Below are positions 1 to 6,016 of a stretch of DNA of 6,016 bases, piece after piece. A program made the position numbers and the translations under genes. Source of the DNA: an uncultured Eubacteriales bacterium (GTDB lineage Bacteria > Bacillota_A > Clostridia > Christensenellales > Aristaeellaceae); contig OMRS01000364.1 in the NCBI GenBank assembly GCA_900313545.1, forward strand, positions 1 to 6,016, given 5' to 3'. The notes beneath the pieces are model-generated. The model ran no database searches. It worked only from the letters and a program-made list of their open reading frames with translations, and was not told the DNA's origin. Position 1 is the stretch's first letter. Every line of letters begins with the position of its first letter.

Positions 1-609
1 GGGATACATCGGCTCAAAGGTCCCCTTTTCAGGCCGGATGATGGACACGCTGCTTCTGGGGACAAAGCCGCGCCGCGACACCTTGCCGTCCACCTCCACA
101 TAGGCCCATTCTCCCACATACCCCAGAAGGGTCATCTCCGTGCCGCGCTTGTAGGACCTGATGGTTCTCTTGCGTCCCATGGGATCATTGGTCAGCTTCG
201 CCTTTTCAATCAGCCGCACCCGCTCCCGAAGATAGGTCAGCGAACGGTCATCCCGGATTCCCTTGATCCAGCCGAAGCGGTAATCCGTGACGGTCACAAG
301 CCTGGAATCCCTGATGCCGTACTCGTTATAATAATGTGATAAAACCTTCACATCCCGGGGATAGAGCACCAGGGTAAACCCGTTCTCATTTCCATAGGTC
401 TCTATGAGTCCCTTCACCTTGGAAATTCCATTTTCAGCCTTCTTGTAGTCCGCCCCGGGGCCGGTATAGACATACAGCTTTTCATATTCCCCCAGCTGAA
501 GAGGACGGGCGGTCATATTGCCGTCCCACAGCTCCAGCTCCGGAGCAGCCAGTGCCGCACCCGCCAGCACCAGGGAGACCAACAGGGCCATCAGCAGCTT
601 CCTGATCAT
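1..609 (-). CDS. Secreted SH3-like domain protein, 3' end cut off by the window
   Basis: The frame is open from ATG at 609 to the window edge, giving 203 codons with no stop, so the C-terminus is missing. Residues 1-21 look like a Sec signal peptide: basic MIRK, a hydrophobic stretch rich in Leu, Ala and Val, then an Ala-Leu-Ala cleavage motif at 19-21. A lipobox cysteine is absent, so a lipoprotein is unlikely. Residues about 44-100 contain YTGPGADYKKAENG and later NENGFTLVLYP, resembling a degenerate bacterial SH3 module. Residues about 135-190 fit a second one, with KRGTEMTLLGYVGEWAYVEV followed by RGFVPRSSV. Bacterial SH3 modules often bind cell-wall peptides, so an envelope role is plausible but not shown. 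The start is supported by AAGGAG eight bases upstream and by an extended -10 promoter. It follows the asnS terminator and so is probably its own transcription unit. I do not recognise a named family and give no symbol. Confidence 0.82.
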   Translation of the reverse strand, partial: MIRKLLMALLVSLVLAGAALAAPELELWDGNMTARPLQLGEYEKLYVYTGPGADYKKAENGISKVKGLIETYGNENGFTLVLYPRDVKVLSHYYNEYGIRDSRLVTVTDYRFGWIKGIRDDRSLTYLRERVRLIEKAKLTNDPMGRKRTIRSYKRGTEMTLLGYVGEWAYVEVDGKVSRRGFVPRSSVSIIRPEKGTFEPMYP

Positions 610-617
610 GTGGACAT

Positions 618-623
618 CTCCTT
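618..623 (-). promoter_or_regulatory. Ribosome binding site of the secreted SH3-like gene
   Basis: AAGGAG on the minus strand lies eight bases before the ATG at 607-609. It settles the start of a frame that runs off the window and could otherwise be missed. Confidence 0.8.
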
Positions 624-674
624 TTCCTTACAGTCCGGCAGACGGGACGCGCCGCCGGGAATTGACTCTGATTT

Positions 675-683
675 ATTGTACCA
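675..683 (-). promoter_or_regulatory. Extended -10 promoter of the secreted SH3-like gene
   Basis: The minus strand reads TGGTACAAT, which is an extended -10 (TGn) followed by TACAAT, five of six matches to the sigma-A consensus. The hexamer 17 bases further upstream (698-703, TTTTCT) is a poor -35, as is common for extended -10 promoters. Transcription would start near 668, giving a leader of about 59 bases that ends in the ribosome binding site. The box sits in an AT-rich island within GC-rich sequence, after the asnS terminator. Confidence 0.65.
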
Positions 684-837
684 TATGACAAAACACAAGA
701 AAACACCAAAAACAGGAGATGGAATTCCAGCGCCTGTTTTGCCTGTTTCCCCATGCCTCTCCTGCATCCGGCCCGGCTCACGGTAGCGTCCGGTCACCCG
801 GTCACGGCGCCTTCTGCTCTTGTCCGCATTCAAAGGC

Positions 838-880
838 AAAAAGGGCACCCGGCTATCCTGTGGGATGCCGGACGCCCTTT
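838..880 (-). terminator. Intrinsic terminator of asnS
   Basis: On the minus strand GGGCGTCCGGCATCC pairs with GGATAGCCGGGTGCCC around a CACA loop. That gives 15 pairs, two of them G-U, with one bulged A, and three flanking A-U pairs extend the stem. The RNA runs into a U-tract of five (A at 838-842 on the plus strand). The element lies about 75 bases after the asnS stop codon and before the promoter of the next gene. The plus strand has only three T after the stem, so termination in that direction would be weak. Confidence 0.88.
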
Positions 881-956
881 CATATGTGTCCAGTGAGGAT
901 GCGGATAAATGCTGTGCCAACCCGTTTACTGACGGGGCAGACGGTCATGCGCCTTC

Positions 957-2327
957 TCAGAAATCACAGTTGCCGGGGGTCCGGGGATACGGCAGAACAT
1001 CGCGGATGTTCTCAATATCTGTCAGGTACATGACCAGCCGTTCAAATCCCATGCCAAACCCGCCGTGGATGCAGCCTCCGAAGCGCCGCAGATTCACATA
1101 CCAGTCCATCTGGGTGGTCGAGATTCCCAGCTCCTTCATGCGTTCCACCAGTTTTTCACGACGGTGCTCCCTCTGGCTGCCGCCCATCAGCTCGCCGGAG
1201 CCGGGCACCAGCAGATCCACGGCCGCCACGGTCTCGCCATCGTCGTTCTGGTACATGTAGAAAGCCTTGATATCCTTGGGCCAGTCATAAATGAAGACCG
1301 GGGAATGGAAATACTCCTCCGTCAGATACTTCTCATGCTCCTTGAACAGATCCTCGCCCTGAACCGCCGGATGTTCAAACTGCTTGTCCGCCTTCTGCAG
1401 GATGGAGATCGCTTCCCTGTGGGTCACACGGGCAACGGTGGAATCCAGGAGCGACTGCAGCTTCTCCAGCAGGTTGCTGCCCGCGTATTTCTGCAGGTGC
1501 TCAAGCTCGGGACGGGCCTTCTCCATGACCTCCCGGACCACGGACTTGAGGAAATCCTCCTCCACATCCATCACCCCGTTCAGGTCGCAGAAGCACATCT
1601 CCGGCTCGATCATCCAGAATTCCGCCGCATGGGTCTTGGTGTTTGAGTTCTCCGCCCGGAAGGTGGGGCCAAAGGTATAGATCCGCTTGTAGGCCATGGC
1701 ATAGGTTTCGCCCTCCAGCTGGCCCGAAACGGCCAGCGCGGTGGGCTTTCCGAAAAAGTCCTCCTCCGGGGGAACGCAGGTCCCCGGTGCGGCGGCGGTC
1801 ACTGTAAAGGTGTTGCCGGCGCCTTCCGCGTCATTGGCCGTAATCAGCGGGGTATGAACATACACATAGCCCCTGTCCTGGAAATAGTTATGGACCGCCT
1901 GCGCAGCGATGGAGCGGACGCGGAATACCGCCTGGAACAGCTTGGTCCGGGGACGCAGGTAGGCAATATCCCTCAGGAACTCCAGCGTATGCCGCTTGGG
2001 CTGCAGGGGATAGTCCTCGGGGCAGGTGCCCTCCACGACGATCTCCTCCGCCTGCATCTCCAGGCTGCCGTTGCGTCCTTTGACCAGCCCGCCGCTGACG
2101 GAAACCGCGCTGCCGTTTGAAATGGTCTGCACACCGGCAAAATCGGCAATGGACGTATCATACACGATCTGCATCCCGCAAAGCGCCGTGCCATCATAAA
2201 ACTCCATGAAACCCATGGTCTTCTGCTTTCTGTGGCTGCGGATCCAGCCCTGCAGGGTCACTTTCCGGCCCTCCGCCTGCGCAGCCTCTGCGACAATATC
2301 GCGGATGTCCATGACTTCGTATTTCAT
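957..2327 (-). CDS. asnS: Asparaginyl-tRNA synthetase
   Basis: This cytoplasmic class II aminoacyl-tRNA synthetase joins asparagine to tRNA-Asn using ATP. It has 456 residues, close to the usual bacterial length of about 430-466, and appears complete. Residues about 22-100 form the anticodon-binding OB fold (VTLQGWIRSHR at 23-33). The class II catalytic core follows, with the motif 1 region around 148-171 (RGYVYVHTPLITANDAEGAG). Motif 2 begins FRAENSNTKTHAAEFW at 223 and runs into MIEPEM. The typical WPKDIKAFYM is at 349-358 and motif 3, GFGMGFER, at 423-430. The C-terminus DVLPYPRTPGNCDF matches the family ending. The ATG start has AAGAGG five bases upstream and a near-consensus promoter. 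It lies 62 bases after the EamA stop codon and ends at a strong terminator. There is no room for a T-box leader between promoter and start. Confidence 0.98.
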   Translation of the reverse strand: MKYEVMDIRDIVAEAAQAEGRKVTLQGWIRSHRKQKTMGFMEFYDGTALCGMQIVYDTSIADFAGVQTISNGSAVSVSGGLVKGRNGSLEMQAEEIVVEGTCPEDYPLQPKRHTLEFLRDIAYLRPRTKLFQAVFRVRSIAAQAVHNYFQDRGYVYVHTPLITANDAEGAGNTFTVTAAAPGTCVPPEEDFFGKPTALAVSGQLEGETYAMAYKRIYTFGPTFRAENSNTKTHAAEFWMIEPEMCFCDLNGVMDVEEDFLKSVVREVMEKARPELEHLQKYAGSNLLEKLQSLLDSTVARVTHREAISILQKADKQFEHPAVQGEDLFKEHEKYLTEEYFHSPVFIYDWPKDIKAFYMYQNDDGETVAAVDLLVPGSGELMGGSQREHRREKLVERMKELGISTTQMDWYVNLRRFGGCIHGGFGMGFERLVMYLTDIENIRDVLPYPRTPGNCDF

Positions 2328-2332
2328 ATTTT

Positions 2333-2338
2333 CCTCTT
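2333..2338 (-). promoter_or_regulatory. Ribosome binding site of asnS
   Basis: AAGAGG on the minus strand stands five bases before the asnS ATG at 2325-2327. It is somewhat weaker and closer to the start than the sites of the neighbouring genes, but consistent with this start. Confidence 0.65.
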
Positions 2339-2371
2339 CAGTTCTCGGGCAGGTGCCCTTTTTTCCGCGTC

Positions 2372-2400
2372 ATTCTAACAAAACAGACGTCATTTGGCAA
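2372..2400 (-). promoter_or_regulatory. Sigma-A promoter of asnS, overlapping the 3' end of the EamA gene
   Basis: On the minus strand TTGCCA (2395-2400) and TAGAAT (2372-2377) are separated by exactly 17 bases, each box matching five of six consensus positions. A TG one base before the -10 makes it an extended -10 as well. The -35 lies inside the last codons of the EamA gene, whose stop is at 2390-2392. Transcription should start near 2365, giving a leader of about 38 bases that begins near an A6 run and includes the short palindromic stem GGGCACCTGCCC. Confidence 0.82.
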
Positions 2401-3283
2401 GTCGGCGTACCTTCCTGCGTCCCTGGACCTGCCCCGCCATATACAGGACCAGACCCGCAATCACCAGGGAGCCCCCCACGACCAGCGGCATGGGGACCTG
2501 CTCCCCAAAGAGCAGCATGGCCCAGAGCGCCGCCCCGATGGGCTCCCCCAGCAGGGCAAAGGAGACCACATCCGCGCTGACATAGCCCAGAAGCCACGTC
2601 AGCACCGCATGCCCTCCCAGTGTGCACACCAGGGACAATGTCACGATGCCGCCCAGGGAACGCAGGGGCATGCTCATCCCCATCACGGGGGACATGGCAA
2701 GCAGGCACGCTGCCGTCATCAGATACACCATACATGTGTACCCTGTTCCCTCCACATGCCGCCTCACGGCTCTTCCGCACAGCCAGTGCCCGGCAATGAA
2801 GGCGGCACCCGCCAGGGCCAGCAGGTCCCCTGCGAGGCTCCCTTCCTCCCCCTTCATGGACAGAACCCCGATCATCACTGCGCCCAGCACTGCCACCACC
2901 GCGCCAGGGATAGATTCCCGGAGGATGGGTTCATGCAGCAGCACCCCGGAGAGAAACGCCACAAACAGGGGCTGTGTGCACACCAGCGCGGTGCTCACGA
3001 AGGTGGATGCGAAACTCAGGGACGTCATCCAGCAGGCATAGTGCAGCGCCAGCAGTATCGCGGAGGCGATCGTCAGCCTCCGGTCCGTGCATGTCATGTT
3101 TTTGAGTCTGTCGATCTCACCCCTGCCCGTGGCCACCGGCAGAAGGATCAGTCCGCTCAGAAGCATCCGTCCGAAGGCGATCATCACCGGGCTCGCCCCT
3201 TCGTTCAGGGACCATTTGACCATGGGCCCCGCGATGGAGATGGCGATCACAGCCGGCAGGAGGAGCAGTTCCTTGTTCTTCAT
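2390..3283 (-). CDS. EamA/DMT-family membrane transporter
   Basis: This is an inner-membrane carrier of the drug/metabolite transporter superfamily. Members export or import small metabolites such as amino acids; the substrate here cannot be read from sequence. The protein has 297 residues, the usual family length of about 280-300. About ten hydrophobic segments are visible (near 6-22, 32-51, 70-89, 94-115, 125-142, 151-171, 181-199, 210-231, 238-259 and 264-285), arranged as two EamA repeats of five. Family-like stretches are TQPLFVAFLSGVLLHEP at 103-119, closing repeat one's fourth segment, and LLGEPIGAALWAMLLFGEQ at 244-262. The tail RRKVRRLAK is basic, as expected for a cytoplasmic end. 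The ATG at 3283 is preferred over one 25 codons upstream, because the promoter lies between them and a GGAG stands seven bases before it. No terminator follows, so its transcript can read into asnS. Confidence 0.93.
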   Translation of the reverse strand: MKNKELLLLPAVIAISIAGPMVKWSLNEGASPVMIAFGRMLLSGLILLPVATGRGEIDRLKNMTCTDRRLTIASAILLALHYACWMTSLSFASTFVSTALVCTQPLFVAFLSGVLLHEPILRESIPGAVVAVLGAVMIGVLSMKGEEGSLAGDLLALAGAAFIAGHWLCGRAVRRHVEGTGYTCMVYLMTAACLLAMSPVMGMSMPLRSLGGIVTLSLVCTLGGHAVLTWLLGYVSADVVSFALLGEPIGAALWAMLLFGEQVPMPLVVGGSLVIAGLVLYMAGQVQGRRKVRRLAK

Positions 3284-3290
3284 TCCAGTT

Positions 3291-3303
3291 CTCCGTCTCC
3301 TTT
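3291..3303 (-). promoter_or_regulatory. Ribosome binding region deciding the EamA start
   Basis: Two Shine-Dalgarno-like cores lie just before the ATG at 3281-3283: GGAG at 3291-3294, seven bases away, and a stronger AAAGGAG at 3297-3303, thirteen bases away. The nearer one has normal spacing. Both lie downstream of the promoter and support the internal ATG rather than the longer open frame. Confidence 0.65.
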
Positions 3304-3316
3304 CCAAAGCCGCCCT

Positions 3317-3345
3317 ATTATACTCACTTCCCCTGTTTCTGACCA
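3317..3345 (-). promoter_or_regulatory. Sigma-A promoter of the EamA transporter gene
   Basis: The minus strand has a perfect TATAAT (3317-3322) and TGGTCA (3340-3345, four of six -35 matches) with a 17-base spacer. The predicted start near 3310 gives a leader of about 27 bases. It lies about 60 bases after the gyrA terminator, so the transporter is an independent unit. Confidence 0.8.
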
Positions 3346-3408
3346 GTCTGCAGACCATTTCCCGTTCCCCTGCCCTCGCTCACCTTCTCTGTTCCTCCGG
3401 CAGACGCG

Positions 3409-3441
3409 AAAAAAACCGGGACACCCCATCGGGTATCCCGG
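3409..3441 (-). terminator. Intrinsic terminator of gyrA
   Basis: On the minus strand CCGGGATACCC, loop GATG, GGGTGTCCCGG forms an 11-pair stem with a single G-U pair, followed directly by seven U (A at 3409-3415 on the plus strand). This is a textbook terminator and lies about 200 bases after the gyrA stop codon. Confidence 0.92.
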
Positions 3442-3559
3442 CTTGTCTTCTTCAGCTTTGGATCACACGTTTCCCGGCCCGTTCCTCTTTTCAAAGGAAG
3501 GGGCACTCATCATTCCCTTGCGAAACGGACAGGACGGATGGACAAACGGCAAAGGCACC

Positions 3560-3576
3560 ACGGCATTTTGCGCCGT
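3560..3576 (-). repeat. Short inverted repeat in the gyrA 3' untranslated region
   Basis: ACGGC and GCCGT form a five-pair stem around a seven-base loop, GCAAAAT on the minus strand. No U-tract follows, so it is not a terminator. Its role, if any, is unknown. Confidence 0.35.
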
Positions 3577-3580
3577 CACG

Positions 3581-3594
3581 CAGGGCCGGCCCTG
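3581..3594. repeat. Perfect 14-base palindrome downstream of gyrA
   Basis: CAGGGCCGGCCCTG is a perfect palindrome 51 bases beyond the gyrA stop codon, containing GGCCGGCC at its centre. It has no U-tract. It could be a protein-binding site, a minor RNA stem or chance in GC-rich sequence. Confidence 0.5.
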
Positions 3595-3644
3595 AGAAAG
3601 CCGTCTTCGGTCCTGAAGGGCTTCACCCGTCCCCACCTGCCGGA

Positions 3645-6016
3645 TCAGATTTCCTCGCCGTCTGTGGTCTCTTCTTCGGGGACTTCATAGGACATTTCTT
3701 CGGTGTTGTCCTCCAGGACGTCCGCTTCCTCCTCCTCGTCGGGTTCGGTTGCGGTCACGCTGACAATTCTGGAACCCTCGGCCAGGCGCATCACCCGCAC
3801 ACCCTGGGAGTTGCGTCCGCAGAGTCTCAGGCTTCCCACCGGCACACGGATGATGGTTCCGTCGTCCGTGATGAGCATCAGATCCAGATCAGGTGGAACC
3901 AGCAGCTGCGCAGCCAGAGAACCGGTTTTCTCCGTAATGCCGCAGGTGCGCACGCCTTTGCCGCCGCGGGCGGTCACCCGGTACTGATCCACCGGCGTCC
4001 GCTTTCCAAAGCCATTCTCCGTAATGGAGACGACATCCTTTCCTTCGGCCACTTTCTCCAGGGAGATGAGCTCGTCCCCTTCCGCCATCCTCACAGCACG
4101 CACCCCGCGGCTGTTTCTGCCCATCTGCCGCACTCCCGATTCGTGGAAGCGCACGGTCTGGGCGCTCCGGGTGGCGATCATCAGGTCATCCTCGCCACGA
4201 GTCAGCTCCACGCCGATCATCTCGTCGCCCTCTTCCAGCAGGATGGCGATCAGGCCATTCTTGCGGACATTGTCAAAGAGCGTCAGGTCCGTCTTCTTGA
4301 TGATGCCCCTGCGGGTGGCCATCACCAGGTTGTACCCGCTTCGGTCAGCCGGGATCGGGATCACCGCGGTGACCTTCTCCCCGCCTTCCATCTGCAGCAG
4401 GTTCACAATGGCTGTGCCCTTGGCGGTGCGTCCGGCTTCAGGAATCTCATAGCCCTTCATCCTGTAGGCGCGGCCGCGGTTGGTAAAGAACAGCAGCTCA
4501 TCGTGGGTGGAGGTGACGATCAGGCGCTCCGCATAATCCTCCTCGCGGGTGGTCATGCCGGAGATGCCTTTTCCACCCCGGTGCTGCGCACGGTAGGTGC
4601 TCCGGGGGATCCGCTTGATATACCCGAAGTGGGTCAGCGTGACCACCACCATCTCCTCCTGGATCAGGTCCTCAGGATCGATTTCCCCCTCCATGGCGGA
4701 GAAGGTGGTCCGGCGTTCATCGGCGAACTTGGCCTTGATCTGCAGGATTTCATCCCGGATGATGCCCAGAACGAGCTTTTCATCCGCCAGCACGGATCTC
4801 AGGTAGGCAATGGTCTTCTGCAGCTGCGCGTACTCCTCCTGCAGGCGTTCCCGTTCCAGACCGGTCAGGCGTGCAAGGCGCATGTCGAGGATCGCCTGGG
4901 CCTGCCGTTCGGACAGCCCGAAGCGGGCCATCAGTTCTTCCTTGGCCACCTGGGTATTGGCGCTTGAACGGATGATGTGGACGATTTCGTCAATGTTGTC
5001 CAGGGCGATGAGCAGACCTTCCAGAATGTGGGCACGGGCCTCCGCCTTGTCCAGCTCATAACGGGTCCGGCGGGTGATGACCTCCTTCTGGTATTCCAGG
5101 TAGTGGAACAGAATCTGGTGCAGGCTGAGCACCTTGGGCTCGCCGTCCACCAGCGCCAGCATGATGGCTCCGAAGGTATCCTGCAGCTGGGTGTGCTTGT
5201 AGAGATAGTTGAGCACCACCGCCGAGGAGACATCCTTTTTGAGCTCTATGACGATGCGCATGCCCTCGCGGTCGCTCTCGTCGCGGATATCGGAGATGCC
5301 TTCCAGGCGCTTCTCATGCACCAGACGGGCAATCTTCTCGACCAGCTGGGCCTTGTTGACCATATAGGGCAGCTCGGTCACCACGATGCGCTGACGGCCC
5401 GCGTTCATCGGTTCAATTTCGGTCTTGGCGCGCACCACAATGTGGCCGCGGCCGGTGGTATAGGTATCATAGATGCCCTGACGTCCCAGGATGATGCCGC
5501 CGCCCGGGAAATCCGGACCCTTGATGACCTGCATCAGTTCCTGGTTGGTCACCTGGGGATTGTCGATCATTTTAACCACGCCGTCGATGACTTCTCCCAG
5601 ATTGTGGGGCGGAATGTTGGTGGCCATGCCCACGGCGATGCCGTTGGAGCCATTCACCAGCAGATTCGGGAACCGGCTGGGCAGCACCTCAGGCTGCATC
5701 AGCGTCTCATCGAAGTTGGGATAAAAATTGACGGTCTCCTTGTCGATGTCCGCCAGCATCTCCATGTTGATCTTGCTCATCCGGGCCTCGGTGTACCTCA
5801 TGGCCGCGGCGCCGTCTCCATCGATGGAGCCGTAGTTGCCCTGCCCGTCCACCAGGGGATAGCGGGTGGCAAAATCCTGCGCCAGGCGAACCAGTGCACC
5901 GTAAACGGAGGAATCGCCGTGGGGATGATATTTGCCCAGGACGTCACCGACGATACGTGCGCATTTTCTGTAGGGCTTGTCTGGCGTCACGCCCAGTTCA
6001 TGCATGGCATAGAGGA
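3645..6016 (-). CDS. gyrA: DNA gyrase subunit A, 5' end missing
   Basis: GyrA is the breakage-reunion subunit of the A2B2 gyrase that adds negative supercoils to DNA using ATP. The window cuts off about 48 N-terminal residues. Counting from the first visible Met (6005), which aligns without gaps to E. coli Met52, 786 residues are present, so the full protein is about 837, normal for the family. The helix-turn-helix region GKYHPHGDS (24-32) and the catalytic Arg-Tyr in [10 protein letters not shown] (R70, Y71, equal to E. coli Y122) are intact. The tower and coiled-coil domains follow to about 450. The C-terminal DNA-wrapping pinwheel (about 452-752) starts with a GyrA box, QHRGGKG (474-480), which identifies GyrA rather than ParC. 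Later blade motifs include GRNSRGVR (629-636) and GRNSQGVR (730-737). The tail is acidic, with 18 Asp/Glu in its last 33 residues. The residue equal to E. coli Asp87 is Gly. A terminator lies about 200 bases downstream. Confidence 0.98.
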   Translation of the reverse strand, partial: LYAMHELGVTPDKPYRKCARIVGDVLGKYHPHGDSSVYGALVRLAQDFATRYPLVDGQGNYGSIDGDGAAAMRYTEARMSKINMEMLADIDKETVNFYPNFDETLMQPEVLPSRFPNLLVNGSNGIAVGMATNIPPHNLGEVIDGVVKMIDNPQVTNQELMQVIKGPDFPGGGIILGRQGIYDTYTTGRGHIVVRAKTEIEPMNAGRQRIVVTELPYMVNKAQLVEKIARLVHEKRLEGISDIRDESDREGMRIVIELKKDVSSAVVLNYLYKHTQLQDTFGAIMLALVDGEPKVLSLHQILFHYLEYQKEVITRRTRYELDKAEARAHILEGLLIALDNIDEIVHIIRSSANTQVAKEELMARFGLSERQAQAILDMRLARLTGLERERLQEEYAQLQKTIAYLRSVLADEKLVLGIIRDEILQIKAKFADERRTTFSAMEGEIDPEDLIQEEMVVVTLTHFGYIKRIPRSTYRAQHRGGKGISGMTTREEDYAERLIVTSTHDELLFFTNRGRAYRMKGYEIPEAGRTAKGTAIVNLLQMEGGEKVTAVIPIPADRSGYNLVMATRRGIIKKTDLTLFDNVRKNGLIAILLEEGDEMIGVELTRGEDDLMIATRSAQTVRFHESGVRQMGRNSRGVRAVRMAEGDELISLEKVAEGKDVVSITENGFGKRTPVDQYRVTARGGKGVRTCGITEKTGSLAAQLLVPPDLDLMLITDDGTIIRVPVGSLRLCGRNSQGVRVMRLAEGSRIVSVTATEPDEEEEADVLEDNTEEMSYEVPEEETTDGEEI
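4566..4586 (-). other. gyrA: GyrA-box motif, variant QHRGGKG
   Basis: This stretch encodes Gln-His-Arg-Gly-Gly-Lys-Gly in the first blade of the C-terminal domain. The family pattern is Q(R/K)RGG(R/K)G, needed for DNA wrapping and so for negative supercoiling. The second position is His here instead of Arg or Lys; the other six positions match. Confidence 0.85.
5838..5915 (-). other. gyrA: Quinolone-resistance-determining region of gyrA
   Basis: In E. coli numbering this covers about residues 82 to 107. The segment begins with [13 protein letters not shown]. Ser83 is retained, position 84 is Ser, position 87 is Gly (codon GGT, 5898-5900) and Gln106 is retained. Acidic residues are usual at position 87, Asp in E. 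coli and Glu in B. subtilis. Confidence 0.85.

Larger units (their letters stand above)
610..956. other. Intergenic region between asnS and the secreted SH3-like gene
   Basis: This stretch of 347 bases holds no convincing gene. In transcription order it contains about 75 bases of asnS 3' untranslated sequence, the asnS terminator (838-880), about 150 bases with two short tandem repeats (790-805 and 732-748), the extended -10 promoter (675-683) and the leader of the next gene. A minus-strand open frame of 104 codons crosses it but runs straight through the terminator and promoter and has the composition of a chance frame. Confidence 0.7.
3284..3644. other. Intergenic region between gyrA and the EamA gene
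   Basis: This stretch of 361 bases holds no convincing gene. In transcription order it contains about 200 bases of gyrA 3' untranslated sequence with a perfect 14-base palindrome (3581-3594) and a small hairpin (3560-3576), then the gyrA terminator (3409-3441), a spacer, and the EamA promoter and ribosome binding region. A 16-codon minus-strand frame beginning ATGATG near 3510 has no properly spaced ribosome binding site and is not called. Confidence 0.7.

Noticed and set aside
606..920. Minus-strand open frame of 104 codons in the gap after asnS
   Set aside because: It contains the asnS terminator and the next promoter within it, has no good ribosome binding site and shows no recognisable protein features.
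921..937. CCCGT/ACGGG inverted repeat just after asnS as a terminator
   Set aside because: It has a five-pair stem and no U-tract; the strong terminator at 838-880 explains the 3' end.
2347..2364. Plus-strand terminator GGGCAGGTGCCC followed by T6
   Set aside because: The stem is only four or five pairs and there is no plus-strand gene to terminate.
2328..2389. Possible T-box or other riboswitch before asnS
   Set aside because: Only 62 bases separate the genes, the promoter occupies half of them, and no T-box sequence or antiterminator stem is present.
3284..3358. Longer EamA protein starting 25 codons upstream at 3358
   Set aside because: The extra residues (including ERRRRTG) are not like the family N-terminus, and the TATAAT box and the ribosome binding region lie inside this stretch, so the longer start would precede the promoter.
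2609..3595. Plus-strand open frame of 328 codons opposite the EamA gene
   Set aside because: It mirrors the transporter in another frame, has a His/Gln/Pro-rich low-complexity composition and no expression signals.
3087..4967. Plus-strand open frame of 626 codons antisense to the EamA gene and gyrA
   Set aside because: It lies opposite two well-recognised genes and spans their intergenic terminator and promoter. It is rich in His, Arg, Gln and Pro like a chance frame in GC-rich sequence, and no promoter or ribosome binding site was seen. Long antisense frames are expected opposite GC-rich genes.
1..6016. An undescribed defence, mobile or biosynthetic system
   Set aside because: All four genes belong to, or resemble, ordinary chromosomal families; there are no transposase, integrase, toxin-antitoxin, nuclease or array-like repeats in the window.

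Overview
The window carries four protein genes, all on the minus strand, so transcription runs from position 6016 towards position 1. In that order they are gyrA (DNA gyrase subunit A, missing about its first 48 residues), a drug/metabolite-type EamA transporter, asnS (asparaginyl-tRNA synthetase) and the start of a secreted SH3-like protein that runs off the window at position 1. No RNA gene, insertion sequence, CRISPR array or phage feature was found.

The sequence is GC-rich, has strong AAGGAG-type ribosome binding sites, sigma-A-like promoters and U-tract terminators, and the proteins look like those of Bacillota. A GC-rich anaerobic Clostridia member is the best guess. The style of the secreted SH3-like protein hints at gut Clostridia of the Christensenellales/Oscillospirales kind. 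That placement is an inference, not a demonstration.

Region by region: 3645-6016 is gyrA, followed by a 3' untranslated stretch of about 200 bases and a strong intrinsic terminator (3409-3441). The EamA gene (2390-3283) has its own promoter just downstream of that terminator. Its stop codon lies beside the -35 box of a near-consensus promoter that drives asnS (957-2327), and no terminator separates the two genes, so asnS can be made both from its own promoter and by read-through. A strong terminator (838-880) closes asnS. After a short gap, an extended -10 promoter and a good ribosome binding site start the secreted protein (1-609).

The genes do not form a pathway. Two are core information-processing genes (DNA topology and translation), one is a membrane transporter and one is an envelope or exported protein, mostly arranged as separate transcription units. 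The most notable point is a glycine at the GyrA position equivalent to E. coli Asp87, a known fluoroquinolone-resistance position. I see no sign of a new multi-gene system here.
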